Both the position numbers and the translations under genes were made by a program. This document shows positions 1-6,688 of a stretch of 12,600 nt of DNA, piece by piece. Origin of the DNA: Bacteroidia bacterium (GTDB lineage Bacteria; Bacteroidota; Bacteroidia; NS11-12g; UBA9320). Position 1 is the stretch's first letter. Each line of letters begins with the position of its first letter. Where the stretch lies: the NCBI GenBank assembly GCA_013042025.1, contig JABDQY010000033.1, positions 1 through 12,600 of the forward strand, in the 5' to 3' direction. Below the pieces are notes generated by a model. The model made no database searches, was not told the origin of the DNA, and saw only the letters and a program-made list of their open reading frames with translations.

Positions 1-65
1 ATCCTATTTCAACCACTGCTAGATTCACATAGAAAACGTAAATCTTAACAAATAGAGTTTTTCGA

Positions 66-1127
66 TTAATCTACCTTTTCCTGGATTTGTAATTCCGCTA
101 TTCGCTCATTTTGAATCCTGGTATTTAGTAAATTGAGATAGAATTTCGCATCATTGTTGCCATATTTTGTATAAGAATCACTAGCCCATTTTTTGGCCAT
201 CGCCATATCACCTAAAATTTCGTAAGCTACCGCAATATTATAACTCAAATAACCAGCATCTTTTGCTTCCTTGGTATTTAAACCAGATTCCCAAACTACT
301 ATAGCATCCTTCCAATTTCCAACATCTGCCATTCTACTTCCTTGTTCCAATTCTGGTGTTTTGCGAGATTTACCTCTAAACCTTCGAGTAAGCATAACAC
401 TCATTGGAGATACACGATATGCATAATCAGCTCCAACTTGCGAACTGAGTTGATGTGTTGCATCTGCTTTATCGATAAGTGCTGCAATGGCTAGTACTTT
501 GGAGGCAGCTGCAGCATTCCAGGTTCCACGTTTGTTGATCACTTTTTGATCTAGAATTTGTTGTGAGGCTGGGTTGTAAAGTCTCAAACCCATCTTAAGG
601 TTATTGATTCCTTGAGCATAGTATTCATCAACATCTCTTGAAACGCCACCTTCAGTTACTTTCTTTCTGCGTACTCCATTAGTAACAATAAAGTCGGTGT
701 CAAATATTTCAACGGCGATTACTGCATCGGCAGAATATTTGTCGCACAGTGATTGAATTTTAGTCCATGGGAGTGCTTCTGGGAAGGCACTTGTTAAACT
801 ATTTCCACTTAATCGTTCGGTTGCTAATTTAATTTCAAATCGTGGTGATGAGGATAACTCTGCTCTCATTGCATTTGTTAAGTATTGCATGGAGGCTTTG
901 TCTTCTTGGGGAAGTTCCCCTGTTAGAACACTTTCTAAGACATCAACAACGGGTTTATCGTACTTTGTTCTATCTACAATCAGCAACGTCTGAATGTCAG
1001 CAGGTACATCAATATCTGCTGGTCGAACGGAATTGATGGATACCGATCGTTCCCCTGAAGAACACTGAGTAGTGCTTAAAAGGAAAATGCCTAAACCGAT
1101 AAGGGAGAAATTTTTTAATTGTTTCAT
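66..1127 (-). CDS. DUF6340-like envelope lipoprotein with TPR-like C-terminus
   Basis: A 353-residue exported protein of unknown function. The N-terminus is a hydrophobic signal (about residues 5-20) ending at Cys22 followed by two serines. The lipobox (TTQC) is loose, but Bacteroidota lipoproteins tolerate this, so I infer lipid anchoring in the envelope. Residues about 28-250 resemble the Bacteroidota family DUF6340: an opening PADIDVPADI-type segment, a conserved 'IVDRT' strand, then a segment around 'YSADAVIAVEIFDTDF'. This assignment is from memory of the family. Residues about 262-340 contain helical pairs of TPR character (GNWKDAIVVWESGL; LSYNIAVAYEILGDMAMAKKWA), suggesting a protein-binding tail. 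The ATG at 1127 begins directly before the signal peptide. The 150 bp upstream hold no exact -7 box. The closest is a one-mismatch match, TTAATTTG, at 1157-1150. No hairpin terminator is visible in the 65 bp after the stop. The gene prediction is firm; the family is likely. Confidence 0.85.
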   Translation of the reverse strand: MKQLKNFSLIGLGIFLLSTTQCSSGERSVSINSVRPADIDVPADIQTLLIVDRTKYDKPVVDVLESVLTGELPQEDKASMQYLTNAMRAELSSSPRFEIKLATERLSGNSLTSAFPEALPWTKIQSLCDKYSADAVIAVEIFDTDFIVTNGVRRKKVTEGGVSRDVDEYYAQGINNLKMGLRLYNPASQQILDQKVINKRGTWNAAAASKVLAIAALIDKADATHQLSSQVGADYAYRVSPMSVMLTRRFRGKSRKTPELEQGSRMADVGNWKDAIVVWESGLNTKEAKDAGYLSYNIAVAYEILGDMAMAKKWASDSYTKYGNNDAKFYLNLLNTRIQNERIAELQIQEKVD

Positions 1128-1277
1128 ACGTGTAATAATATTAGTGATTCAAATTAAGGCATATTGTGTGCCAAATTGAATGCAATTAGTGCACAAAGGA
1201 ATAAAGATGTAGTATAAAGTTGTCTGGATGAATCTTTCTTTAATTAAGACAGAGCCTCATGTTCCCGCAAATATCAG

Positions 1278-1562
1278 TCAGTTTTTTAATCGAAGTCTAT
1301 GCGGACTAGTTTTAGGAATTCGTTCAATAAAACCTCGTGCTTCCAAGTCCAATTTAACAGAAACTATGTACCATACTACTTTCCCATCAAAACTGTCTGA
1401 AAGTTCTATTTCTGCTAAATCTGAAAGTTTTTGATAACTTATTTCCTCATATTCTCTTAGTTTCTGAATGATAAATTCTGTGATTTGGTCGTATTTACTT
1501 TTAAGAATGTTTACCCCCTTTTTCCCTTGTGGGTGCAAGGTTATAATTCGTTCCGCGTCCAT
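1278..1562 (-). CDS. Small DUF6958-like protein
   Basis: A 94-residue soluble protein without a signal peptide or membrane segment. It begins MDAERIITLHPQGKKGVNI, has a central helical stretch with 'YQKLSDLAEIEL', then 'FDGKVVWYIVSVKLDLEARG' and ends near 'IERIPKTSPHRLRL'. This pattern (HPxGKKGVNI, WY..VKLDLEARGxIER) matches my memory of the DUF6958 family, small proteins of unknown function. The arrangement of helices followed by a basic 'LEARGFIERI' end could suit a winged-helix-like fold, but that is inference. I chose the ATG at 1562. The reading frame is open further, to a TTG at 1595, but that TTG lies inside the likely -7 promoter box at 1593-1600, and family members start close to the HPxG motif. 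The gene follows the msrBA terminator directly, so it is probably transcribed on its own. Confidence 0.8.
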   Translation of the reverse strand: MDAERIITLHPQGKKGVNILKSKYDQITEFIIQKLREYEEISYQKLSDLAEIELSDSFDGKVVWYIVSVKLDLEARGFIERIPKTSPHRLRLKN

Positions 1563-1592
1563 AACATGTATAGTTGATTTTGTGAAGGTAGA

Positions 1593-1600
1593 CAAATATA
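1593..1600 (-). promoter_or_regulatory. Putative -7 promoter box (TATATTTG) of the DUF6958-like gene
   Basis: Read on the minus strand this is TATATTTG, an exact match to the Bacteroidota -7 consensus TAnnTTTG. It lies 30 bp before the ATG at 1562 and immediately after the T-tract of the msrBA terminator. I see no TTG-type -33 box at 17-23 bp upstream, because that stretch is inside the terminator hairpin. Short AT-rich motifs also arise by chance. Confidence 0.45.
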
Positions 1601-1632
1601 TAAAAAAAGCACCTCCATAAAAAGAGGTGCTT
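1601..1632 (-). terminator. Rho-independent terminator of msrBA
   Basis: A perfect 9 bp stem, AAGCACCTC (1632-1624) pairing with GAGGTGCTT (1615-1607), has an 8-base loop and is followed on the minus strand by TTTTTTTA. It starts 22 bp past the msrBA stop codon at 1655. Orientation is fixed by the T-tract, which is on the minus-strand side. The opposite direction has no matching run of T. Confidence 0.9.
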
Positions 1633-1654
1633 ACTCACGCTTTGATTGACAAAT

Positions 1655-2698
1655 CTATTTAATGAGGTCTTTATATTTAAGCTGAAACTTAGCCACTTTA
1701 GGCCCAATTACCGCGTTGCAATATCCATTTGAGTTTTTATTGTTGTTGTAGTAATTCTGATGATAATCTTCTGCTTTTGAGTAGTTGTTAATCGGTTCAA
1801 TAGCTGTAACAATTTTGTCTTCCCATAAATCCGAAAAGTCAATTCTTTCTAACACTTCTTTAGCTATTATCTTTTGTTCTTGGTTGTGGTAAAAGATTAC
1901 AGAGCGGTATTGTGTTCCTCTATCTCCACCTTGTCTATTTAAGGTTGTAGGGTCATGAACATGGAATAGAATGTCGACTAGCTTTTCGTAGGTGATAATA
2001 TTTGGGTCAAAAACTATCTGTGCTACTTCTACTGAGCCTGTAGTTCCCTCGCACACCATTTTGTATGTAGGGTTTTTAATCTTTCCGCCAGCATATCCAC
2101 TTTCTACATGTTCAACTCCTTTCAATTTTTCAAAAAGTACTTCAACACACCAAAAGCAACCTGCACCAAAAGTAGCCGTATCCATCTTTGATAAATCTAT
2201 AGGTTCCTTTCTAATAACCGCTGGCATTGAACTTCCACCTTCAACAAAGTTCATGGAAATTCCATTAACACAATGCCTAGTGTTTTTGGCTGTCATCATC
2301 TCACCTTCAAAAACATGACCCAAATGGCCTTTGCAATTAGAGCAAATAATTTCGGTTCTTCGTCCATCAGCATCAGGAACACGTGTTACGGCACCATCAA
2401 TTTCATCATCAAAACTTGGCCAACCACAGTGACTATTAAATTTTGTTTCGGAAGTGTATAGAGCTTGATTGCATTGTTTGCAGATATACGTTCCCTTATC
2501 TTCACTATCAGTAAATTTACTGGTCCCAGGGTATTCAGTTCCTTTACCTAAAATTACGCGTTGTTCTTCTTCAGTTAATACGTTAAAATTCATTGTGGTA
2601 TTCGTTATGCTATCGGTTTTATCATTGTCAGAAATCTCTGTTTGAGCGTTGCAGCCGGCTACAAAGAACAGACAAAGGAAATAATATATAAACTTCAT
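1655..2698 (-). CDS. msrBA: Bifunctional methionine sulfoxide reductase MsrB-MsrA, predicted lipoprotein
   Basis: Reduces both R- and S-methionine sulfoxide in proteins, repairing oxidised methionine. The 347 residues open with a lipoprotein signal and lipobox VAGC (Cys16), so the enzyme should sit outside the cytoplasm, attached to a membrane. The MsrB domain covers about 38-152. It has zinc pairs CxxC at 73/76 and 119/122, CGWPSF at 91-96 supplying the likely resolving Cys91, and RHCVNG with the catalytic Cys143. The MsrA domain covers about 172-347. It has GCFWC with the catalytic Cys181, the DRGTQYRS signature at 259-266 and a likely resolving Cys327 near the end. All expected catalytic cysteines are present. 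The order B then A is the reverse of the common MsrA-MsrB fusion but is known in Bacteroidota and spirochaetes. Reducing power must come from an exported thiol system not encoded here. A strong terminator follows; the promoter is not obvious. Confidence 0.95.
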   Translation of the reverse strand: MKFIYYFLCLFFVAGCNAQTEISDNDKTDSITNTTMNFNVLTEEEQRVILGKGTEYPGTSKFTDSEDKGTYICKQCNQALYTSETKFNSHCGWPSFDDEIDGAVTRVPDADGRRTEIICSNCKGHLGHVFEGEMMTAKNTRHCVNGISMNFVEGGSSMPAVIRKEPIDLSKMDTATFGAGCFWCVEVLFEKLKGVEHVESGYAGGKIKNPTYKMVCEGTTGSVEVAQIVFDPNIITYEKLVDILFHVHDPTTLNRQGGDRGTQYRSVIFYHNQEQKIIAKEVLERIDFSDLWEDKIVTAIEPINNYSKAEDYHQNYYNNNKNSNGYCNAVIGPKVAKFQLKYKDLIK

Positions 2699-2783
2699 AT
2701 TATAGTATACGATTGAAATGTTCTTTTTAATTTGTTTTTTGGTGTTTTCCTATAAACAGGTGCAATAATTGGATGAACAAAGG

Positions 2784-4766
2784 TTATAGTCCTGACCATT
2801 CTTTTTCAGTTAGCTGCCCATCAAAGTTGTAATATTTCCAACGACCAACCTTTTTTCCTTTACGATATTTTCCTTGAACTCTTGTTTCCCCATTTTTATA
2901 ATATTCAATGAATTTGCCATGAAATTTTCCCTTTTTAGTTTGAGCTTTTATATGTATTTGGTTGCTTTCACCGTGATAGGTTATAAACTCTCCATTATTA
3001 ATGTTATATAAAACAAACGTCTCTGCTTCAGATAAGTTTTGAAGTTCTGAAGCATAATTTTTAAAATATGATTTTTTTAAACTATCAATTAGGGGAGCTG
3101 GTGGTAATGCAATATCATTGGCTTCATCATGATGGACAACTATTACATTTTTAAAACCCTTTCCTTCTGAAGTGTAAGCCACTCCTACTGATTTGAAAAA
3201 GTTGAAATATTTTTTATTCGCTTTGTATTTCTTTAACTCTTGATTTTCAATAGTTTTAGTGAGTGAGTTATATGCTAGGTCGCCATTGGCATAGGTAAAT
3301 ATTGCTACGTTTTTTGGTATGGCATCGGTAATCTTTTTGAAACTCGGTAGATTAGCCAAAATATTTCCATTTTCATAATCTTCAATAGCTGCAATTAGGG
3401 AGGTTGGTTTATTACTAAATACAACATAATCTTCAATTACGGTGTAATATGGTTTGGTAATTTTATCAAATGCTTTACCAAAAAATAAACCAAAGAAACC
3501 TTTTATGTCAAGAAAATATATCGAATTGGTTTTATAGCTCATCTTTTGGAACTTGGCAGGAGTCCTTTTCTTAATTTGCTTTTGAATATTGAGAAGTTTT
3601 TTCGTAGCAACGTTAATGTCATTTGTTTTAATTGCTAGGATATAATCATCCTCAAATTGATTGTATTTGTTTGGTTCGTTTCGTGCTATAACGGCTTCTT
3701 TGCCTATCCATGAGAGTAGATCATCTTCCAATGAAAGATTCAAAACGTTCTCTACCTTGGTTTTTACTTGATTGTAATTTTGAATGGTCTCAGGGTTGTT
3801 TTGCTTTAATTCTAGTAGCTTGTTGTAGAATGTCTTAAAGTCTTTTAAGCCAATCACTTGTGCAAAAGCAGTTCTGCTGCTTATAACATGATGAAACTGC
3901 AATGAGGTATTCCCATATTCTTGTATTAGACTTGAGTATTGTTCAATGGAATCGGGAATAGAAGTGAATCCTTCCATCAAACTTCGTTTGTCAGCGATGG
4001 AAATATCAAGGCCTGAATATGCAAATGAATTGCTAAAAGATTGAAGTAGGTTTTCATTTGCTTTGGTGTAGATATTCAGGTATTCGTCAATAAAATCGTA
4101 TTGAATATAGAGTCTTGCAAGACCTTTGGATGAAACCATATCTGAAGCCTCAACAAAATCTCTATCATTTAAAAGTGAATACTCACTTTTAAGGTCTAGA
4201 CTGTTTTTCAGTACCGGTAGAGAGTAGCTAAATACCATAAAATTTGCAACTTTAGACATGTATAAGTAGTCTCCATCTTCAAGGTCATGGATATTAAATA
4301 CTTTATGTGACTTATATTCTTGTTTAGTTACTTTGAATTCATCAGAATCCAATATGCTCTTTATAAGAAGAAGTGATGGATTGAAGTTTGCAGTTTTCTT
4401 TAAATCAACAAGAAATAAAAAGTCATAATCGTTCTTATGGGTCATATGAGCAGATAAGTGAAATGAACGGTTCCCAAAATATTTGAGCAACGTCTTATTC
4501 TCATTCATAAGACTATCTAAATATCGGGCATCTGCATTTAAATCATGTAAATAGGGATGTGTTTTAAGAAACGTCCATATATTACTTGAGCTGAAAGACC
4601 TCCAGTTTTTAACGGGTTGTTCTGTTTCAAGAATAAAAATCGCGTCCGGTGGAATAAGGTTAATGGCTTCTGTCTGTATTGCTTTCTTAAAAACAAGTTT
4701 GTAGCTTACGTATATCCCTGAAACTAATAGAAGTCCTATTGCAAAAAGTATAAATCCTTTTCTCAT
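2784..4766 (-). CDS. Membrane-anchored DUF3352-like protein with C-terminal MORN-type repeats
   Basis: A 660-residue protein of unknown function. Residues about 4-26 form a single hydrophobic segment preceded by MRK, with no cleavage site or lipobox that I can see, so it is probably a signal anchor leaving the rest in the periplasm. The opening 'LIPPDAIFILETEQPVKNW' and the long mixed alpha/beta body containing repeated 'VVFSNKP'- and 'LAIKTNDI'-type strands resemble the DUF3352 family found in Bacteroidota (from memory). The last 48 residues (613-660) change character: two short repeats of the form GKFHGKFIEYYKNG and KVGRWKYYNFDGQ are typical of the MORN_2/YwqK-like repeat, usually an extracellular or envelope module. 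The ATG at 4766 is only 14 bp beyond the T-tract of the preceding terminator. msrBA follows after 85 bp on the same strand with no intervening hairpin, so co-transcription is possible. Gene certain, family likely, function unknown. Confidence 0.85.
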   Translation of the reverse strand: MRKGFILFAIGLLLVSGIYVSYKLVFKKAIQTEAINLIPPDAIFILETEQPVKNWRSFSSSNIWTFLKTHPYLHDLNADARYLDSLMNENKTLLKYFGNRSFHLSAHMTHKNDYDFLFLVDLKKTANFNPSLLLIKSILDSDEFKVTKQEYKSHKVFNIHDLEDGDYLYMSKVANFMVFSYSLPVLKNSLDLKSEYSLLNDRDFVEASDMVSSKGLARLYIQYDFIDEYLNIYTKANENLLQSFSNSFAYSGLDISIADKRSLMEGFTSIPDSIEQYSSLIQEYGNTSLQFHHVISSRTAFAQVIGLKDFKTFYNKLLELKQNNPETIQNYNQVKTKVENVLNLSLEDDLLSWIGKEAVIARNEPNKYNQFEDDYILAIKTNDINVATKKLLNIQKQIKKRTPAKFQKMSYKTNSIYFLDIKGFFGLFFGKAFDKITKPYYTVIEDYVVFSNKPTSLIAAIEDYENGNILANLPSFKKITDAIPKNVAIFTYANGDLAYNSLTKTIENQELKKYKANKKYFNFFKSVGVAYTSEGKGFKNVIVVHHDEANDIALPPAPLIDSLKKSYFKNYASELQNLSEAETFVLYNINNGEFITYHGESNQIHIKAQTKKGKFHGKFIEYYKNGETRVQGKYRKGKKVGRWKYYNFDGQLTEKEWSGL

Positions 4767-4778
4767 TAATTTCTGTAA

Positions 4779-4814
4779 AAATAAAAAAGTCTTGCTCTGT
4801 TAAAAGCAAGACTT
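4779..4814 (-). terminator. Rho-independent terminator after the coiled-coil protein gene
   Basis: A perfect 10 bp stem, AAGTCTTGCT (4814-4805) pairing with AGCAAGACTT (4796-4787), has an 8-base loop. The T-run TTTTTTATTT follows on the minus strand. It lies 27 bp past the stop at 4842 and about 14 bp before the start of the next gene, so it separates the two minus-strand genes. Confidence 0.9.
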
Positions 4815-4841
4815 CGTTAAATAGTAAGAATGTTTAGTTAA

Positions 4842-5507
4842 TTAGTATTTTTTGACCCGGGCTTTCACTTTTTCAACTTCTTCCTCTTGGTTTTTTATTT
4901 CACCCTTCTTTGTGCCTTGATCTTTAATGTTTTGTTCTATTTCCTTTGTTCGTTTTTGAATAGTTTCTTCCGCATCTTTTATATCTCTTTCATAACTCTT
5001 TTTATTGTTTTCCAGATTTTTCTGCTCTTTATTTAACTTATCTAACTTTTTCTCTTCTTCCTTTAATTTTGCTTCAACAGCTTCTCGAGCTATTTTAGTT
5101 GCAAAAGTTTTTATCATGTCTTTGGCAGATTTTGTAATTTCTGGATGCATATCACTATTCAAATAGGCACCTCCAAGATCAAAAAATACGTTCATATAAA
5201 CCCCTTCAGGAGTTTCATTAAATAGAGAAAACACATCTACTTCATTTTCGCTAATTGAAGGGATTAAAGCATTTTCACTTAGATAGTCATCATTTTTCTT
5301 TACCTTACTAGTCTTTGAATCATAACTTTTCATTAATTTCCCCCAAGACTTAATTGCTTCTTTTTCAGTGACTTCTGGAATAAGAACTTTAAATCCTCTA
5401 TTTTTCCCTTTACTCATATCCCCATTAATTTCCTCCACATTACCAATTTGTGCAAATCCAGAGATTGAAACTAAAATCGTTAAAAAAACTAGCGTAATAT
5501 TTTTCAT
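4842..5507 (-). CDS. Secreted coiled-coil protein, Bacteroidota family of unknown function
   Basis: A 221-residue exported protein. Residues 1-20 (MKNITLVFLTILVSISGFAQ) are a clear Sec signal peptide, with likely cleavage after FAQ or just before it. The mature N-terminal domain (about 25-125) has the pattern 'MSKGKNRGFKVLIP', 'WGKLMKSY', 'ISENEVDVFSLF' and 'FFDLGGAYLNS..HPE'. I recognise this as a widespread Bacteroidota hypothetical family with no assigned activity. From about 143 to 221 the chain is a highly charged Lys/Glu coiled coil with heptad-like spacing (EEEKKLDKLNKEQKNLENN), ending VKARVKKY. No lipobox, transmembrane segment or catalytic motif is visible, so a soluble periplasmic structural or binding role is plausible but inferred. 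It is divergent from trhO across 71 bp and ends in its own strong terminator, so it looks monocistronic. Confidence 0.85.
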   Translation of the reverse strand: MKNITLVFLTILVSISGFAQIGNVEEINGDMSKGKNRGFKVLIPEVTEKEAIKSWGKLMKSYDSKTSKVKKNDDYLSENALIPSISENEVDVFSLFNETPEGVYMNVFFDLGGAYLNSDMHPEITKSAKDMIKTFATKIAREAVEAKLKEEEKKLDKLNKEQKNLENNKKSYERDIKDAEETIQKRTKEIEQNIKDQGTKKGEIKNQEEEVEKVKARVKKY

Positions 5508-5546
5508 AATTATAATTTAGACGAAGATAATTTGTTTGTGTCACAT

Positions 5547-5554
5547 TATCTTTG
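5547..5554 (+). promoter_or_regulatory. Putative -7 promoter box (TATCTTTG) of trhO
   Basis: TATCTTTG is an exact TAnnTTTG match 24 bp before the trhO ATG, inside the 71 bp divergent intergenic region. TTTG occurs at 5531-5534 and 5535-5538 but only 8-12 bp upstream, closer than the usual 17-23 bp for a -33 box, so only the -7 element is supported. Confidence 0.5.
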
Positions 5555-5578
5555 CAATACCATTAAAAAGGGTGTAAC

Positions 5579-6610
5579 ATGAAATTGCATAATACTATTA
5601 ATGGGGAAGAGTTAAAAGAACGAATTAAAAGCAGTGATGAAAAACGCACCACCATTTCGTTTTACAAGTATGCCACAATTGGCAATCCCCAATTATTTCG
5701 AGATCATATTTATTACTATTGGAACAACGTAGGTGTTCTGGGTAGAATCTATGTAGCTACTGAAGGAATTAACGCACAAATAAGTGTACCAACAGATCGT
5801 TTAAACGACTTTAAAAAAGAACTAGGAGATATCACATTCCTAGAAAAAGTTAGACTCAACTTTGCAGTGGATGACGACGGTAAATCATTTTTTAAACTTG
5901 CTATAAAGGTGAAGAATAAAATTGTTGCTGATGGCCTAGAAGAAGATATTTTCAGCTATGCAGAACCAGCTCCGTATTTGACTGTTGAACGGTTTAATGA
6001 AATTACTGAAAATCCGGAAACCACGATTATTGATATGCGTAATCATTACGAAAGTGAAGTGGGGCATTTTGAAGGAGCGTGGTGTCCGGATGTGGATACA
6101 TTTAGAGAACAGTTACCTTTAGTAGCAGATAAATTAAACGAGCGTAAAGAAAAACCCGTTGTGATGTATTGCACTGGAGGAATTCGCTGTGAGAAGGCAA
6201 GTGCATATCTAAAACATAAAGGTTTTACGGACGTATATCATCTAGAAGGTGGGATAATTAAATATAGCAGAGATGCCGAAGCTCAAGGTCTACCCAATAA
6301 ATTCATTGGGAAAAACTTTGTGTTCGATGAGCGATTACATGAACGAATTACGGATGATGTAATTGCCAATTGCCATCAATGTGGAGAATCATTTGATGAT
6401 CATGTGAATTGCAAGAACAAAGCTTGTAATTTACTGTTTATTCAATGTCCGAAATGTGCTAAAAAGTTTAATAATTGTTGTTCAGAGGAATGTGCAACTA
6501 TTGCAGCTTTACCTGAAGAAGAGCAGAAAGAACTTCGAAAAGGAAAAGATACAGGTGTCCGAATTTTCAGTAAAGGGAGGTTTAGAAAGCCACTCGCAAC
6601 GAAAAAATAG
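5579..6610 (+). CDS. trhO: Oxygen-dependent tRNA uridine(34) hydroxylase TrhO (rhodanese family)
   Basis: TrhO (formerly YceA) uses molecular oxygen to hydroxylate U34 of certain tRNAs, giving 5-hydroxyuridine, the precursor of wobble modifications such as cmo5U or mo5U. It acts in the cytoplasm. The 343-residue length suits the long form of the family. Residues about 22-118 are the N-terminal acylphosphatase-like domain (FYKYATIGNP; GRIYVATEGINAQ). Residues about 130-235 are the rhodanese domain with the catalytic loop CTGGIRC, Cys198 and Cys204, followed by HLEGGIIKY. Residues 265-305 hold a cysteine-rich, probably metal-binding stretch (CHQC, C278, C283, CPKC, CC, C305), as in other full-length TrhO proteins. 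Residues about 325-336 give the terminal basic 'GVRIFSKGRF' motif. All key residues are present, so I expect it to be active. It appears to be a single transcription unit. No clear hairpin follows before the next gene, 78 bp downstream. Confidence 0.95.
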   Translation: MKLHNTINGEELKERIKSSDEKRTTISFYKYATIGNPQLFRDHIYYYWNNVGVLGRIYVATEGINAQISVPTDRLNDFKKELGDITFLEKVRLNFAVDDDGKSFFKLAIKVKNKIVADGLEEDIFSYAEPAPYLTVERFNEITENPETTIIDMRNHYESEVGHFEGAWCPDVDTFREQLPLVADKLNERKEKPVVMYCTGGIRCEKASAYLKHKGFTDVYHLEGGIIKYSRDAEAQGLPNKFIGKNFVFDERLHERITDDVIANCHQCGESFDDHVNCKNKACNLLFIQCPKCAKKFNNCCSEECATIAALPEEEQKELRKGKDTGVRIFSKGRFRKPLATKK

Positions 6611-6660
6611 CATTTCACCATTTTATTGATTCTGCTGCAATAGGTTTTTAAATACTTCAT

Positions 6661-6668
6661 TATTTTTG
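6661..6668 (+). promoter_or_regulatory. Putative -7 promoter box (TATTTTTG) of the T9SS substrate gene
   Basis: TATTTTTG matches TAnnTTTG exactly and lies 20 bp before the ATG at 6689, implying a very short leader of roughly 15 bases. No TTG stands at the usual -33 distance; the nearest is at 6626-6628. It gives the secreted protein a likely promoter of its own despite being only 78 bp after trhO. Confidence 0.45.
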
Positions 6669-6688
6669 AGATAGTAACCTAATAAATT

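Noticed and set aside
3..65. Possible gene or terminator at the left edge
   Set aside because: No stable hairpin with a T-tract and no sustained reading frame; too short to support a call.
1563..1595. Longer N-terminus for the DUF6958-like protein starting at TTG 1595
   Set aside because: The TTG is inside the likely -7 box, next to the terminator, and the 11 extra residues are not typical of the family. The ATG at 1562 fits better.
1992..2461. Open frames on the plus strand opposite msrBA
   Set aside because: They lie wholly within a conserved enzyme gene and give low-complexity translations without start signals or family resemblance.
2784..2930. MORN-type tail as part of a toxin-antitoxin pair
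   Set aside because: YwqK-like MORN repeats are sometimes labelled antitoxin, but there is no partner toxin gene and the protein is membrane anchored.
6371..6495. Cysteine-rich cluster in trhO as a novel metal-binding fusion
   Set aside because: The CHQC ... CPKC ... CC pattern is normal in full-length TrhO proteins such as E. coli YceA.
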